A stretch of DNA of 64,000 bases from Gammaproteobacteria bacterium (GCA_021773975.1 JAJFJN010000018.1:1-64000); one strand, 5' to 3'. Numbered from the stretch's first letter, positions 48,568-58,953 are shown. The notes: a model not told the origin generated them from the letters alone. Translations and numbers: made by a program.

Positions 48568-50283
48568 TTAATAATGTTGAAACTGCGTTATCCTTCTATA
48601 AGAAAAACAAGCAAATGAGTTGCTGAAATCATGTAGTGTGGTTAATGTGATTTTTGCTGGGTTTTTGTGTAGTTCGGCATAGAGTTGTGTACCTGTATCG
48701 TAAACGGATGCGGGTACAATTATTTTAGCATCGGGGTGATTAAGTCCTTTTGGTGAGAGTAGCAAACTTTGCATTAAATCACCGCCTCTACCCACACCAA
48801 TTAGCGCCTTGATTGCTATTGGTGAAGGTGCGTATGAAAACAGCTTGATTCCCAATGTGCCTTTTTCTTGTGAAAATTCCATCCAGCGAATAGCACCTAA
48901 TTGCCATTCATCCTGTTCGCTATCTCCTGATCTGAAACTGATGAGATCTCCTACGCAGGGTTTTAGTCCGCTTGAAAAATCAAAGTGCACTGATAGCCCC
49001 ATAGCACTGTAATCTGTTTGGGTTGCTGCGTAGCGTTTAAATGTAGGCGTTTTTGGTAAATCTTTCGTAGATGGACGTAATGTCTGCTTATCCCATACAT
49101 CATGCATTGGATCATCAACATTGAATTTTGATTCATCTCCTGCATCAAGCTGATGGTCGTTTATTATTGGAGCCCAAGGGTCATCATATTCACCATCTAT
49201 GGGGATGAGCCGCATCTTCATATGAGTGGGTTGATCTGCTTTTGGGCATTTCCCACCAAATGCTAAGTAGCAGGCATTAAGCCCCAAGATGATTTCAATT
49301 TTATTTTTACAATGAGTTCGTGTGCTCTTGCGTACATTGCTTGCATGCCATCCCTCAAGAAGGCGGGTAAACATATTTCTCATGAGTCGTTCAGAGAGTG
49401 TTGAAGAAGCACCTTTTCCATTTTCACAATGGGTTTTCATAAAGGCTTTTAACCTGTCAATATTAATAATTCTAATATCTTTTAGGTCGCTTAATTGTGC
49501 ACCTTTTTTTGCGCAAGATACCAGGCCATAAGCCGTTGCCTTAACGATCAGTTCATTGGTTGGCTTCCAGTTTACTGGGGGTTTTAATAACTTGCAGTGG
49601 CGACTCCAGTCTTTCATTAAGTGATAAACCAGTGTTGCTTCACCATGGGTTAAGCGATAGGGGTGAATGGCAACCAATAAAAGAATCTGTAGATAAGCTT
49701 GCTCAATAGTTGTTTGCTTTTTCTCTCCAACATCAAGTGGTGCTGTTTCAACGCAGAGCGATGTGGCAAATTTAAAAAGGTTAGTCAGTTCCATCCATAT
49801 GCTGGGTGCTTGACTTTCATAGCAGAGGTATTTATCCAGTAATAGTCGCCCAATGTAATGAATGGCTGAGTAGATGGTTTGTGTAATCTCTTGAATGGAG
49901 ATGCGTTGATTTGAGTCAGTTGTATGGCTATTAATTATTATTTTATATCCACCGGCCATTTCATTAAGTAGCTGTTTAATGTGAGTGGAGGCTTCTTTAT
50001 GTTTGCCGGTTAATGGGGGGTGAATAGCCAGATATTTTTTACGGGTGATTGCAATGGGGTGCTGCAGTGCCTGCGAAAAAAGCTGCATGGTGTTAAAACG
50101 CAGTGTGTTGTCCATCTCAGTGCGATTTAATTCAATAAGCACAGGTAAGGCTTCTTGAATAGTGGTAATGGCATCAAATAGTGGCAGTGCTTCTATCCAG
50201 GATTTAATCTCATCAGGCTGAGAGCCAATAGATAGCTCATGCCCCGGAGTGAGTTTTGGTATGGATATTTTTAGCGCTGACAT
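48568..50283 (-). CDS. Large protein with C-terminal PilZ-like domain
   Basis: This is a 571-residue cytoplasmic protein without signal or membrane segments. Residues 1 to about 400 are helical and unlike anything I can name. The C-terminal part (about 405-510) looks like a PilZ barrel: DYSAMG matches the D/NxSxxG c-di-GMP motif, followed by VGDLISFRSG and QLGAIRWMEFS. The upstream RxxxR motif is not clear (only KRY is nearby), so ligand binding is uncertain. PilZ proteins couple c-di-GMP to pili, flagella or polysaccharide. A G10/C10 tract lies about 72 bases upstream of its start. Confidence 0.65.
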   Translation of the reverse strand: MSALKISIPKLTPGHELSIGSQPDEIKSWIEALPLFDAITTIQEALPVLIELNRTEMDNTLRFNTMQLFSQALQHPIAITRKKYLAIHPPLTGKHKEASTHIKQLLNEMAGGYKIIINSHTTDSNQRISIQEITQTIYSAIHYIGRLLLDKYLCYESQAPSIWMELTNLFKFATSLCVETAPLDVGEKKQTTIEQAYLQILLLVAIHPYRLTHGEATLVYHLMKDWSRHCKLLKPPVNWKPTNELIVKATAYGLVSCAKKGAQLSDLKDIRIINIDRLKAFMKTHCENGKGASSTLSERLMRNMFTRLLEGWHASNVRKSTRTHCKNKIEIILGLNACYLAFGGKCPKADQPTHMKMRLIPIDGEYDDPWAPIINDHQLDAGDESKFNVDDPMHDVWDKQTLRPSTKDLPKTPTFKRYAATQTDYSAMGLSVHFDFSSGLKPCVGDLISFRSGDSEQDEWQLGAIRWMEFSQEKGTLGIKLFSYAPSPIAIKALIGVGRGGDLMQSLLLSPKGLNHPDAKIIVPASVYDTGTQLYAELHKNPAKITLTTLHDFSNSFACFSYRRITQFQHY

Positions 50284-50355
50284 AACTGCATTCTGTAAAA
50301 GTCCCCTTAACTATAAGCTATAGCGACAATATGAAGAATTTATTTACTTTCTTTA

Positions 50356-50365
50356 GGGGGGGGGG
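50356..50365. repeat. Poly-G/C tract of 10 bases
   Basis: Ten G on the plus strand (C10 on the minus) directly follow the permease stop codon and lie about 72 bases upstream of the PilZ-like gene's ATG. Length change here would not alter either protein but could change promoter spacing. Confidence 0.9.
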
Positions 50366-52297
50366 CTAATAGACAACATTCATCATGATGAGTAATACGG
50401 CTAGAAATAGTATGGTCATGATGCCGCCGGCCTTGATGTAGTCAGACACGCGGTAGTTACCAGGCCCCATAATGAGGGCATTTACCTGATGAGTGGGGAT
50501 GAGAAAGGAGTTGGATGTGGCAATGGCTACGGTAAGTGCAAATAGAGCAGGGTTTGCGCCTACACCAATGGCTATATTTACAGCCAAAGGAACCAGTAAT
50601 ACGGTGGCACCAACATTGGACATAACCAAGGTGAAGAAGGTAGCGAGGAGGGCAATGGCAAGTTGTACAGTCCAGATGGCAGGATGATCACCAAATAGTG
50701 CCAATGTTTGTTGTGCAATCCAGGCGGCGGTGCCTGAACTTTCTACCGTTATTCCAAGTGGAATAAGGCTGGCGAGTATGAAAACTGATTTCCAGCTGAT
50801 CGCCTCATAAGCTTCATCCATAGAGATGACACCAGAGAGAACCATGCCGATGGCTCCAGTGAATAGGCAGATGGAGAGTCTGATGTCGGTGCAGAGAATA
50901 AGCCCCAGCGCGAGTAGAAAAAAGAGTACGGCAAAACCGACCTTTTGTGGCCGCAACTCTTCATGTGGGTATTCGGTAGTGACGATAACAAAGTTTCGAT
51001 TGGATTCCAGTCGGGCGAGATCCATCCAACGAGTGTGGCAGACCAGGCAGTCACCTGATTGCAGAGGGGTATCCCGGACACCTTCGCCTTCACGGGTAAT
51101 GACTTTGCCATTACGGTGAATGGCCAGTAGTGAAAGACCGTAGGTTTTGCGTAACCAGATATCACGGGCTGATTTTCCAACCAGTGTTGATCCAGGAGGG
51201 ATGACCACCTCAGCAATACCGGCCTTTGTAGGAACCAGTGCTTCAGCAAACATCTCCAGGTCAGGTTTGATTTTGAGGTTGTGGCTGCTAACAAATGCCT
51301 GAACGGCAGTTTCAGTTCCCAATACACCTAGAATTGCCCCAGGTTCTATACCCAGCTCACGGTCAACGCCTGATGACCCAAAGCGCAAGCCATCGCCTTT
51401 ATCGACGGCAATAACACGGATGCGATGAGTCGTCTCTATTGTATCTAGATTCGCCCCGACCATTGGGCTGCCTGGGGTGACTAAAACCTCGTAAACCTCA
51501 TAGTTCACACCATAGGTCTCAGCGATATAATCCATGGCCTGCGTGGCCTCTGCGCCTGTGGCCTGATTGTTGGGCAGGATATGATGGCCAACCAGAAAAA
51601 AATAGCCAATGCCGGTAATGAGCAGTGCAATGCCAATGGGGGCCACATCAAAAAGACCAAAGGTCTCCATTTTAGAACCAGCGGGCAATAGCTGATTGGA
51701 GGTAATGATGAGATCATTAAGTAAAATGAGGGGGCTTGAACCAACCATGGTCATGGTGCCGCCTAGAATAGCAGCGAACCCCATTGGCATCAGTAAGCGG
51801 GAAAGGGGAAGGCCTGTGCGAGCAGAGATACGGCTGACAACAGGCAGAAAGAGCGCTGCTGCCCCCACATTCTGCATAAAGCCAGAGGCAATACCTACCG
51901 CACTGGAAATGAGTGGTACAACTCGTTTTTCTGTCTTTCCGGCAATTCTAAGAATATGAGTGGCAACCTTGCTCATTACGCCTGTTCGGTCGAGACCTGC
52001 ACCGATGATCATCACGGCAATAATAGAGGTGACGGCGTTACTGGAGAAACCATCAAACAGATGTTTAACAGGGATTAAGCCAGATTCCAGCCCAAGCCAG
52101 GGGGCAAAAAAATCACTGAGTCCTAACAGCACCATAATGCAGATGGCAGCGACATCGACAGGGACAATCTCAAAGCCAAAAAGGTAGATTGTAAGCAGTA
52201 ATATGCCGCAGACCCAGGCAATCTCTCTGCTGGGCACCGCTTCTGTTAGAAAGAAGCCAATGACCAAAAAGATTGTAAGTGTGATGAAATTTTTCAT
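50366..52297 (-). CDS. SLC13-family permease with RCK_C domains
   Basis: This is a polytopic inner-membrane transporter of 643 residues. The two halves of a DASS/SLC13-like transporter (about residues 1-240 and 440-643) flank two RCK_C/TrkA_C regulatory domains (about 260-430; VNYEVYEVLVTPGSPMVGAN and EVVIPPGSTLVGKSARDIWL). GSSPLILLNDL and the closing NSFLIPTHQVNALIMGPGNY are typical. Relatives move sulfate, carboxylates or other anions; the substrate cannot be told. It stands alone, possibly with the PilZ-like gene downstream. Confidence 0.85.
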   Translation of the reverse strand: MKNFITLTIFLVIGFFLTEAVPSREIAWVCGILLLTIYLFGFEIVPVDVAAICIMVLLGLSDFFAPWLGLESGLIPVKHLFDGFSSNAVTSIIAVMIIGAGLDRTGVMSKVATHILRIAGKTEKRVVPLISSAVGIASGFMQNVGAAALFLPVVSRISARTGLPLSRLLMPMGFAAILGGTMTMVGSSPLILLNDLIITSNQLLPAGSKMETFGLFDVAPIGIALLITGIGYFFLVGHHILPNNQATGAEATQAMDYIAETYGVNYEVYEVLVTPGSPMVGANLDTIETTHRIRVIAVDKGDGLRFGSSGVDRELGIEPGAILGVLGTETAVQAFVSSHNLKIKPDLEMFAEALVPTKAGIAEVVIPPGSTLVGKSARDIWLRKTYGLSLLAIHRNGKVITREGEGVRDTPLQSGDCLVCHTRWMDLARLESNRNFVIVTTEYPHEELRPQKVGFAVLFFLLALGLILCTDIRLSICLFTGAIGMVLSGVISMDEAYEAISWKSVFILASLIPLGITVESSGTAAWIAQQTLALFGDHPAIWTVQLAIALLATFFTLVMSNVGATVLLVPLAVNIAIGVGANPALFALTVAIATSNSFLIPTHQVNALIMGPGNYRVSDYIKAGGIMTILFLAVLLIMMNVVY

Positions 52298-52425
52298 TAT
52301 TAATAATAATAGCGTCTTTAATAGTAGAAAACTTCATGCCATACAGTTTATTGAGTATATGCTTATGATTTTCCACACCCTTCTTTGTGGTGTAAGATGC
52401 GCGGTTTTCGTTTAGGTTATCAGTT

Positions 52426-53524
52426 ATGCAGGATCTAAATCCGATCACTAACAAAATCAGCGATTTACAGGGGCGATCTGAGTCTCTGAGGGGGTACCTT
52501 TGACTTCGCTGAAAAGGAAGAGCAGCTGACGGAGGTTTTGCGGGAGCTTGAAGATCCCAAGATCTGGAATGACCCTGAACGTGCCCAGGCTATGGGCAAG
52601 AAGCGCGCTACCTTAGAAGCGGTAGTGCTAACGCTGGAGCAGCTACATACCGGACTTATCGATACCCGTGATCTATTAGAGATGGCGGTTGAAGAGGGCG
52701 ATGAAGAGACGGTTGATGCTGTTGTTGACGATCTAGAAGCCTATGAAAAACAGGTGGCAGAGCTGGAGTTCCGCCGCATGTTCTCTGGAGAGACAGATGC
52801 TTGTAGTGCTTTCCTTGATATTCAAGCAGGTTCTGGAGGTACAGAGGCTCAGGATTGGGCTGAAATGCTGCTGCGAATGTACCTGCGCTGGGGCGAAGCA
52901 CGTGGGTTTAAAACTGAGCTGATTGAGTGTTCCGCGGGTGATGTTGCCGGCATCAAAGGTGCAACTATCCATTTTGAAGGTGAGTATGCCTTTGGTTGGT
53001 TGCGTACTGAAATTGGCGTACATCGCCTGGTTAGAAAATCCCCGTTTGATTCTGGCAATCGCCGCCACACCTCCTTTGCTGCTGTCTTCGTCTCCCCAGA
53101 GATTGATGATGATATTGAGATTGATATCAACCCAGCTGATCTGCGTATCGATGTCTATCGGGCCAGTGGGGCAGGTGGCCAGCATGTGAATAAGACTGAG
53201 TCTGCAGTGCGTATCACCCATATGCCGACTAATACCATTGTGCAGTGCCAGAATGACCGCTCTCAACACAAGAATAAGGCCACAGCTATGAAGCAGCTCA
53301 AGGCCAAACTCTATGAGTTGGAGATCCAGAAGCGCAGTGCTGATCAACAGACCGTAGAAGATAGCAAGTCTGATATTGGCTGGGGCAGCCAGATACGCTC
53401 CTATGTATTGGATCAGTCCCGTATCAAAGATCTGCGTACCGGTGTTGAGACGGGAAATACCCAAGCCATTTTAGATGGTGGTTTGGATCTGTTTATTGAG
53501 GCTAGCTTGAAAAGTGGGCTGTAA
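52426..53524 (+). CDS. prfB: Peptide chain release factor 2, with programmed +1 frameshift
   Basis: RF2 reads UGA and UAA stops. The gene starts at ATG 52426. Twenty-five codons in the first frame run to CTT TGA C (52498-52504), where ribosomes shift +1; the second frame then continues from GAC 52502 to the stop at 53522-53524. The product is 365 residues, the E. coli length. The stop-recognition motif SPF is in VRKSPFDSG, and the catalytic GGQ is in [14 protein letters not shown]. lysS follows, as in E. coli. Confidence 0.97.
52489..52504 (+). promoter_or_regulatory. RF2 autoregulatory frameshift site
   Basis: AGGGGG (52489-52494) is the internal Shine-Dalgarno-like stimulator. It is followed three bases later by CTT TGA C. 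This is nearly identical to the E. coli site. When RF2 is scarce, the slow UGA lets the ribosome slip from CTT to TTT and read on. It gives feedback control of RF2 level. Confidence 0.97.
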
Positions 53525-53554
53525 CATTATTCTTAAATTGAAGCTGAGTTAACT

Positions 53555-55048
53555 ATGACTGAACAAATTATTGATGAAAACAAACTGATTGCACAACGTC
53601 GTGCCAAGTTGACTGAGCTGCGTGAAAAAGGTGCTGCCTTCCCTAACGATTTTCGGCGTAATACGGTTGCGGGCGAAATCATGGCAGAGTATGAAGAGAA
53701 AACACCAGAAGCGTTAGAGGAGCTAGGTGTTCGGGTCTGCGTTGCTGGGCGCATGATGAGTCGTCGAGTCATGGGAAAAGCCAGCTTTGCTCATCTTCAG
53801 GATATGTCTGGTCGTATCCAGCTGTTTGTGCAGCGAGATAATCTGCCAGAAGGTGTCTACCCGGAATTTAAAAAAGGCTGGGATGTGGGTGATATCCTGG
53901 GCGCTGAAGGACAACTGTTTAAAACCAAAACAGGGGAGTTGTCAGTACGATGTGACAGCATTCGTTTGTTGACTAAATCTCTGCGTCCACTGCCAGAAAA
54001 ATATCATGGTCTTACTGACCAAGAGCAACGCTATCGCCAACGCTATGTTGATCTGATCATGAATGAGACGACGCGGGAGACCTTCCGTATTCGCACACGT
54101 ATGGTGCAGTATATTCGTAACTTTCTAAATGACCGTGATTTCCTAGAGGTGGAGACACCCATGATGCAGGCTGTGCCAGGTGGTGCGGCAGCACGCCCAT
54201 TCACTACCAAGCATAATGCACTGGATATGGATCTGTTTCTGCGCATTGCCCCAGAACTCTATCTGAAGCGGTTGGTTGTAGGTGGCTTTGAAAAGGTTTA
54301 TGAGATCAATAGAAATTTCCGCAATGAAGGGTTATCAACTCGCCACAACCCTGAGTTCACCATGCTGGAATTCTATGAGGCCTATACCGACTATCAGGAT
54401 CTGATGAACCTCACAGAAGAGATGTTACGAGGTATGGCCGAAGAGGTTTTGGGTACAACTACTGTTCAATACCAGGGCGAAAGTTATGATTTTGCTGCCC
54501 CTTTTATGCGTTTGACGGTAAAAGAGGCGATCCTCAAATATATGCCAGATATTTTGGAAGCAGATCTGGATAATCTGGATCGGGCATGTGCTGTTGCAGA
54601 GAAGCTGGAGATACCACTAAAAGAGACCTATGGCTTGGGTAAAGTGCAGATTGAGATCTTTGAGAAGGTAGCTGAACACCGTTTGATGGACCCTACTTTT
54701 ATTACCGCTTATCCAACGGAGGTTTCACCGCTGGCTCGCCGTAATGACGATAACCCTTTCGTAACAGATCGTTTTGAGTTCTTTGTGGGTGGGCGTGAGA
54801 TTGCCAATGGTTTTTCTGAATTGAATGATGCAGAAGACCAGGCTGAGCGTTTTCAGAAGCAGCTTGAGGAACGTGCAGCAGGCGATGATGAGGCGATGCA
54901 CTTTGATGCGGATTATGTGCGTGCTTTGGAGCACGGGCTGCCACCAACAGCAGGAGAGGGGATTGGTATTGATCGATTGGTGATGCTGTTTACTGATTCA
55001 CCATCAATCCGTGATGTGCTGTTGTTTCCTCATATGAGAGCCGAGTAA
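53555..55048 (+). CDS. lysS: Lysyl-tRNA synthetase, class II
   Basis: LysS charges tRNA-Lys. The N-terminal OB fold ([20 protein letters not shown]) binds the anticodon. The class II motifs are [10 protein letters not shown] (motif 1), [20 protein letters not shown] (motif 2), and [12 protein letters not shown] (motif 3). It has 497 residues. It starts 31 bases after prfB, and the two are probably co-transcribed. A hairpin at 55059-55090 ends the unit. Confidence 0.98.
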   Translation: MTEQIIDENKLIAQRRAKLTELREKGAAFPNDFRRNTVAGEIMAEYEEKTPEALEELGVRVCVAGRMMSRRVMGKASFAHLQDMSGRIQLFVQRDNLPEGVYPEFKKGWDVGDILGAEGQLFKTKTGELSVRCDSIRLLTKSLRPLPEKYHGLTDQEQRYRQRYVDLIMNETTRETFRIRTRMVQYIRNFLNDRDFLEVETPMMQAVPGGAAARPFTTKHNALDMDLFLRIAPELYLKRLVVGGFEKVYEINRNFRNEGLSTRHNPEFTMLEFYEAYTDYQDLMNLTEEMLRGMAEEVLGTTTVQYQGESYDFAAPFMRLTVKEAILKYMPDILEADLDNLDRACAVAEKLEIPLKETYGLGKVQIEIFEKVAEHRLMDPTFITAYPTEVSPLARRNDDNPFVTDRFEFFVGGREIANGFSELNDAEDQAERFQKQLEERAAGDDEAMHFDADYVRALEHGLPPTAGEGIGIDRLVMLFTDSPSIRDVLLFPHMRAE

Positions 55049-55058
55049 ATACAAATAC

Positions 55059-55090
55059 CCCCTCACGTTTGCATCAGCAGATGTGAGGGG
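55059..55090. terminator. Hairpin between lysS and the HDOD gene
   Basis: CCCCTCAC (55059-55066) pairs with GTGAGGGG (55083-55090); the loop can form an inner CATC/GATG stem. It lies between converging genes and probably works in both directions. No long T run is present. Confidence 0.6.
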
Positions 55091-55099
55091 ATGTCAATA

Positions 55100-55939
55100 T
55101 TAGATTTCAAACATCTGTTCAACTTCTTCAACCTGTTCTGCAACACCTTCAATCTCAATTACAGAGACCTCTGGATCTAAACCAATCTTAGCAAACGAAG
55201 GTGCTTGCGCCCATTCAGCGGGGCCTGCTGTCTTGGCTGCGCCAGTATTACACTCCAGAGTGGCAACCTGTACTAGATCAACATAATCAGCGCTTTCACC
55301 GCTATCGTATTTTAGATCAGTGTAATGAGCGGGAACTAATATCAGCGTATCAGGAAAGTTCCATGCCTCAAGAATTTGGCGGCCAATAATTGGGCTTAAC
55401 TGCACCAATAGGTTATCAACCCGAGTTTCGTCATCTATTAGCTCTTGAAAGTTCTCAGCCATGATGAGCACAGGTAATGAGCCAATGCTATGGATTAAGC
55501 CAGCCAGCATGGCCTGCTCTGCATCAAGATGTGGAATCTGATGTGCAAGAGCCCGGCTAATAGCTGCTACCTGAACACTCTCTTCCCATAGTCGGCGTAG
55601 ACGTTGCTCTAATGCTGGGGTTGTGGGCTGGAAGATCTGTTTCATGGCAAGGTTAACCACGAGGGTTTTTACCATGCGAGTGCCTAGTCGAGTAATGGCC
55701 ATTTGGATGCTGTCGATGCTGACTCGTCCACCGTATAGCGGGCTGTTGGCTACTTGAAGAAGACGGGCAGAGAGCGCAGCATCGGTGGCAACCAGTTCAG
55801 ATATTTGTTGTGCTGTAGCATCGTCCCGTTCAACGGCATCACGTACTCGAAGTGCTACTTCAGGAAGGGTAGGGAGTACGATGCTGTTGTCTCGAATTGC
55901 AGCCTGTAACTGCGCTAAAAATTCTTCATCAGTGATCAT
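55100..55939 (-). CDS. HDOD-domain protein
   Basis: This is a 279-residue protein dominated by an HDOD domain (about residues 14-215): LPTLPEVALRVRDAVERDDA, then SARLLQVANSPLYGG and LGTRMVKTLVVNLAMKQIF. The HD metal residues are largely lost, as usual in HDOD. Such proteins are signalling or scaffold parts linked to c-di-GMP, chemotaxis and stress circuits. No output domain is attached. The gene stands alone on the minus strand, between lysS and ygfZ. Confidence 0.88.
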   Translation of the reverse strand: MITDEEFLAQLQAAIRDNSIVLPTLPEVALRVRDAVERDDATAQQISELVATDAALSARLLQVANSPLYGGRVSIDSIQMAITRLGTRMVKTLVVNLAMKQIFQPTTPALEQRLRRLWEESVQVAAISRALAHQIPHLDAEQAMLAGLIHSIGSLPVLIMAENFQELIDDETRVDNLLVQLSPIIGRQILEAWNFPDTLILVPAHYTDLKYDSGESADYVDLVQVATLECNTGAAKTAGPAEWAQAPSFAKIGLDPEVSVIEIEGVAEQVEEVEQMFEI

Positions 55940-56014
55940 TTTTATTGGCGTTCCAGCATAAAAGAGTTTATGTGATTTAGTTTAGTACCATATCGGTAAC
56001 CTAGTGCAGGAACT

Positions 56015-57052
56015 TTATCTTACATCTGTGACAAAGGGGTAAGTAAGTTCCCGAAAACACAGTTTTTCACCTGCGGCATCATTTAGATGAATATCATCCG
56101 CTTCAAAGCAGGGAATCTGCACCATGGCCAACGCATCAAAGCCGCCTTTAGGAGCAGGTTGGACATTGACGATGGTTCCGGCTGATTTTCCATGTTCTGC
56201 ACTTTGAGAAAATAGCGTATCGCCTGCGCTGGGATTTTGATTACCACTGATATGCGCCAGATACATGCGGCGTTTTAGTGTTCCTCTGTGCTGAGTCCGC
56301 GCTACAACCTCTTGCCCACAGTAACAACCTTTGGTGAAGCTGATGCCATCGAGTAGTTGTAAATTTACCATTTGCGGTATAAATGTTTCAACGGTAGCAG
56401 GGTAGACAGTGGGGATGCCTGCATGAATATCCTGCAGTGCCCAAAAACTGGAGCTGGTGGGTTGAGCCTGAGTTGCCAGCGTTGCCCAAATTTTTTCAAT
56501 TGACGGTTCAGTGCCAATGATCTCAAAGCGTGGAATGATACCAGGTAGACGGATGATGGTTAAATCATCAGCCTGTGTAACCTGCTGTGGTGCTGAGGGT
56601 ATGGTGGAAATAATGGCAGCAAGTTGTTTCTCTGCCTGATCCCCAATAAGACCAATACGAATGAGTTCATCACCTGCATCACTTAGTTTGACCTCTGAGC
56701 GCAGCACAAACATCGAGAGTCGCTTAAGCACAGCCGGAAGGGTTGCTGTGGGCAGCAGAAGGAAGATCTCATCATCCCGGCGAAAGAACCAGCCATTAGC
56801 CAGCATCTGCCCCTTAGGATTGCAGTAAGCGTTTAATTGGCATTTATCTGCGGTTAATTCCCGAATGTCGTTAGTAAACTGCCCTTGCAAAAAACCAACG
56901 CTGTCTTTGCCTGTGATACGGATTAGCCCCAGGTGTGATAGATCACAGAGTGCACTGGCTGATGTTTGTGTGTACTGTTCAAAGTTAACCCAGTTGTCGT
57001 CTGTTACAGAACCAGCATGGGATTCAAGAAATGTTTTCCAATTGTTATTCAT
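56015..57052 (-). CDS. ygfZ: Folate-binding protein YgfZ
   Basis: YgfZ is a tetrahydrofolate-binding protein of the GcvT-like fold that supports Fe-S cluster proteins such as MiaB. The signature KGCYCGQEVVARTQHRG contains the K-G-C-Y-x-G-Q-E motif with its functional Cys. LSHLGLIRITGKDSVGFLQG at the start is also typical. It has 345 residues. It is divergent from the RNB ribonuclease gene with 80 bases between. Confidence 0.94.
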   Translation of the reverse strand: MNNNWKTFLESHAGSVTDDNWVNFEQYTQTSASALCDLSHLGLIRITGKDSVGFLQGQFTNDIRELTADKCQLNAYCNPKGQMLANGWFFRRDDEIFLLLPTATLPAVLKRLSMFVLRSEVKLSDAGDELIRIGLIGDQAEKQLAAIISTIPSAPQQVTQADDLTIIRLPGIIPRFEIIGTEPSIEKIWATLATQAQPTSSSFWALQDIHAGIPTVYPATVETFIPQMVNLQLLDGISFTKGCYCGQEVVARTQHRGTLKRRMYLAHISGNQNPSAGDTLFSQSAEHGKSAGTIVNVQPAPKGGFDALAMVQIPCFEADDIHLNDAAGEKLCFRELTYPFVTDVR

Positions 57053-57132
57053 GATTTTGGCAAGATAGCAAGATAGTGAATGACCCTCTATAATCGCATT
57101 AATTTTTTTTAACGCAAAGTAGCTAACACCTT

Positions 57133-58953
57133 ATGCAGGAAAATAATTTTAAACCAGGAGGTTTGGCGCTTTACAAGATTCGTCCAGCTCGCGTTCTCAG
57201 TGTTACTGATAAAATTGAGATCGAACTGGAAGGTGGAAATTTGAAGCGCGTTCGGTTGAAAGACCTGTCACTGCTGCATCCTGGCCCACTTGCTACGCTG
57301 TCTGAATTAAAGCCATGTGAAGGCGAGGTTACTGAAAGCTGGGAGCTGTTGGCAGAGAGTGAGACTAATCTGCTGGAGCTGGCGGAACTGATTTACGGTG
57401 AGTACACGCCGCTAACAGCGTGGGCAGCTTGGCAGCTGGTGGCAGATGGCCTCTATTTTGAGGGAGAACCAGCATGCATCCGTACACGCTCAGAAGAGCA
57501 GGTTGCAACAGATCGTGAACAGCGAGAAGCGAAAACCATAGCAGAAAAGGAGTGGACAGCATTTTTAGCTCGCCTAAAGTCCTCCAAAATTATCCCGCAA
57601 GATCATAGTCATCTACTCGAAGTAGAACGGCTTGCTTTTAAACAGAGCAAAAGCAGCCGTATTTTGCAGATACTTGATCGGCAGCAAACACCTGAAAACG
57701 CCCACCGCCTGCTGGTTAGTTTGGGGTATTGGGCGCCGACCTTTAATCCTTATCCGCAACGCTTAAATCAATCGCTTGCATCCCCAGATATTGCTGTTCC
57801 TGCATTGCCGGATGATGAGCGGGTTGATATGAGCCACCTTCTGGCTTTTGCTATTGATGATGAAGGTAATCAAGATCCTGATGATGCGATCAGTCTGGAA
57901 GGTGATCGTATCTGGGTGCATGTTGCAGATGTGGCGGCACTTGTTAGTCCTGATTCCCCTTTGGACCTGGAAGCGCGTGCTCGTTCAGCTAATCTCTATC
58001 TACCCGAAACTACAGTGCAGATGTTGCCCTGGGCGGTAACTGAGCAATTAGGATTAGGATTAGCTGAAACCTCACCGGCACTCTCATTTGGCTTTAGGCT
58101 GGCAGATGATGCTGAGCTGATCGATATTCAGGTGGTGCGTAGTTGGATTCGGGTTAAACGCCTTAGCTATGCGGAGGCAGATAATCTGCTGCATACCGCT
58201 CCCTTTGACCAATTACAGGTTTTAACCCAACGTTATCATGCAAGGCGGCAGGCAGCAGATGCGCTGCAACTTAATCTACCTGAAGTGCGTGTGCAGCTGT
58301 TAAATGAAGAGATACAGATTGAGCCGCTGAACAGAAAAGATAGCCGAGATATGGTGACAGATGCCATGTTGATGGCAGGAGAGGCAGCCGCCCGTTTTGC
58401 ACAGGAACGGGATATCCCCATTCCATTTGCCACTCAGGCAGCTTCAGATATCACAGAATCCCCCAGTGGTTTGGCGGCCATGTATGCTTGTCGCCGGTCA
58501 CTCAAACCCAGTCAAACGGTCTGTAGCCCAGGCCGGCATGCTGGTCTGGGTTTAGATGTCTATTGCCGTGCAACCAGCCCGTTACGGCGATATGCTGATC
58601 TTGTTGTGCATCAGCAATTAACAGCGCATCTTTCAGGTAGAGAGCTGTTGCCAATAAAAGCCGTGACTGAGCGAATGGCTGCGGCTTCTGCAGTTACAGG
58701 AAGTGTCCGTAAGGCTGAGCGCTTTTCTAATCTGCATTGGAAACTGATCTATCTTAAACGCAACCCGAAATGGCAGGGTGAAGGCGTCGTGGTTGATTTT
58801 CAGAATCAGCGTGCCACGATTATCATTCCCTCACTGGCAATGGAGACAAAGCTGCGTTTTCCTGAGCCAGTCGCCTTGGATGCCCGCCTTAGTCTGGAAC
58901 TGAGCGGAGTGGATCTACCTGATTTAACTGCGAGGTTTCGTGTTTTTGAATAG
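57133..58953 (+). CDS. RNB-domain exoribonuclease (RNase II family)
   Basis: This is a 3'-5' exoribonuclease of 606 residues. The RNB active site is AIDDEGNQDPDDAIS (about residues 239-253), whose acidic residues bind magnesium. RNB hallmarks further on are TSPLRRYADLVVHQQL and DAMLMAGEAAARFAQE. The N-terminal 200 residues are not the cold-shock domains of RNase R but a helical region, and the C-terminal S1-like part is short. So it is neither a standard rnb nor rnr; it resembles the shorter VacB-like group. Confidence 0.87.
   Translation: MQENNFKPGGLALYKIRPARVLSVTDKIEIELEGGNLKRVRLKDLSLLHPGPLATLSELKPCEGEVTESWELLAESETNLLELAELIYGEYTPLTAWAAWQLVADGLYFEGEPACIRTRSEEQVATDREQREAKTIAEKEWTAFLARLKSSKIIPQDHSHLLEVERLAFKQSKSSRILQILDRQQTPENAHRLLVSLGYWAPTFNPYPQRLNQSLASPDIAVPALPDDERVDMSHLLAFAIDDEGNQDPDDAISLEGDRIWVHVADVAALVSPDSPLDLEARARSANLYLPETTVQMLPWAVTEQLGLGLAETSPALSFGFRLADDAELIDIQVVRSWIRVKRLSYAEADNLLHTAPFDQLQVLTQRYHARRQAADALQLNLPEVRVQLLNEEIQIEPLNRKDSRDMVTDAMLMAGEAAARFAQERDIPIPFATQAASDITESPSGLAAMYACRRSLKPSQTVCSPGRHAGLGLDVYCRATSPLRRYADLVVHQQLTAHLSGRELLPIKAVTERMAAASAVTGSVRKAERFSNLHWKLIYLKRNPKWQGEGVVVDFQNQRATIIIPSLAMETKLRFPEPVALDARLSLELSGVDLPDLTARFRVFE

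Noticed and set aside
52733-53464. 243-codon minus-strand frame
   Set aside because: It is a shadow of prfB, which has intact SPF and GGQ motifs.
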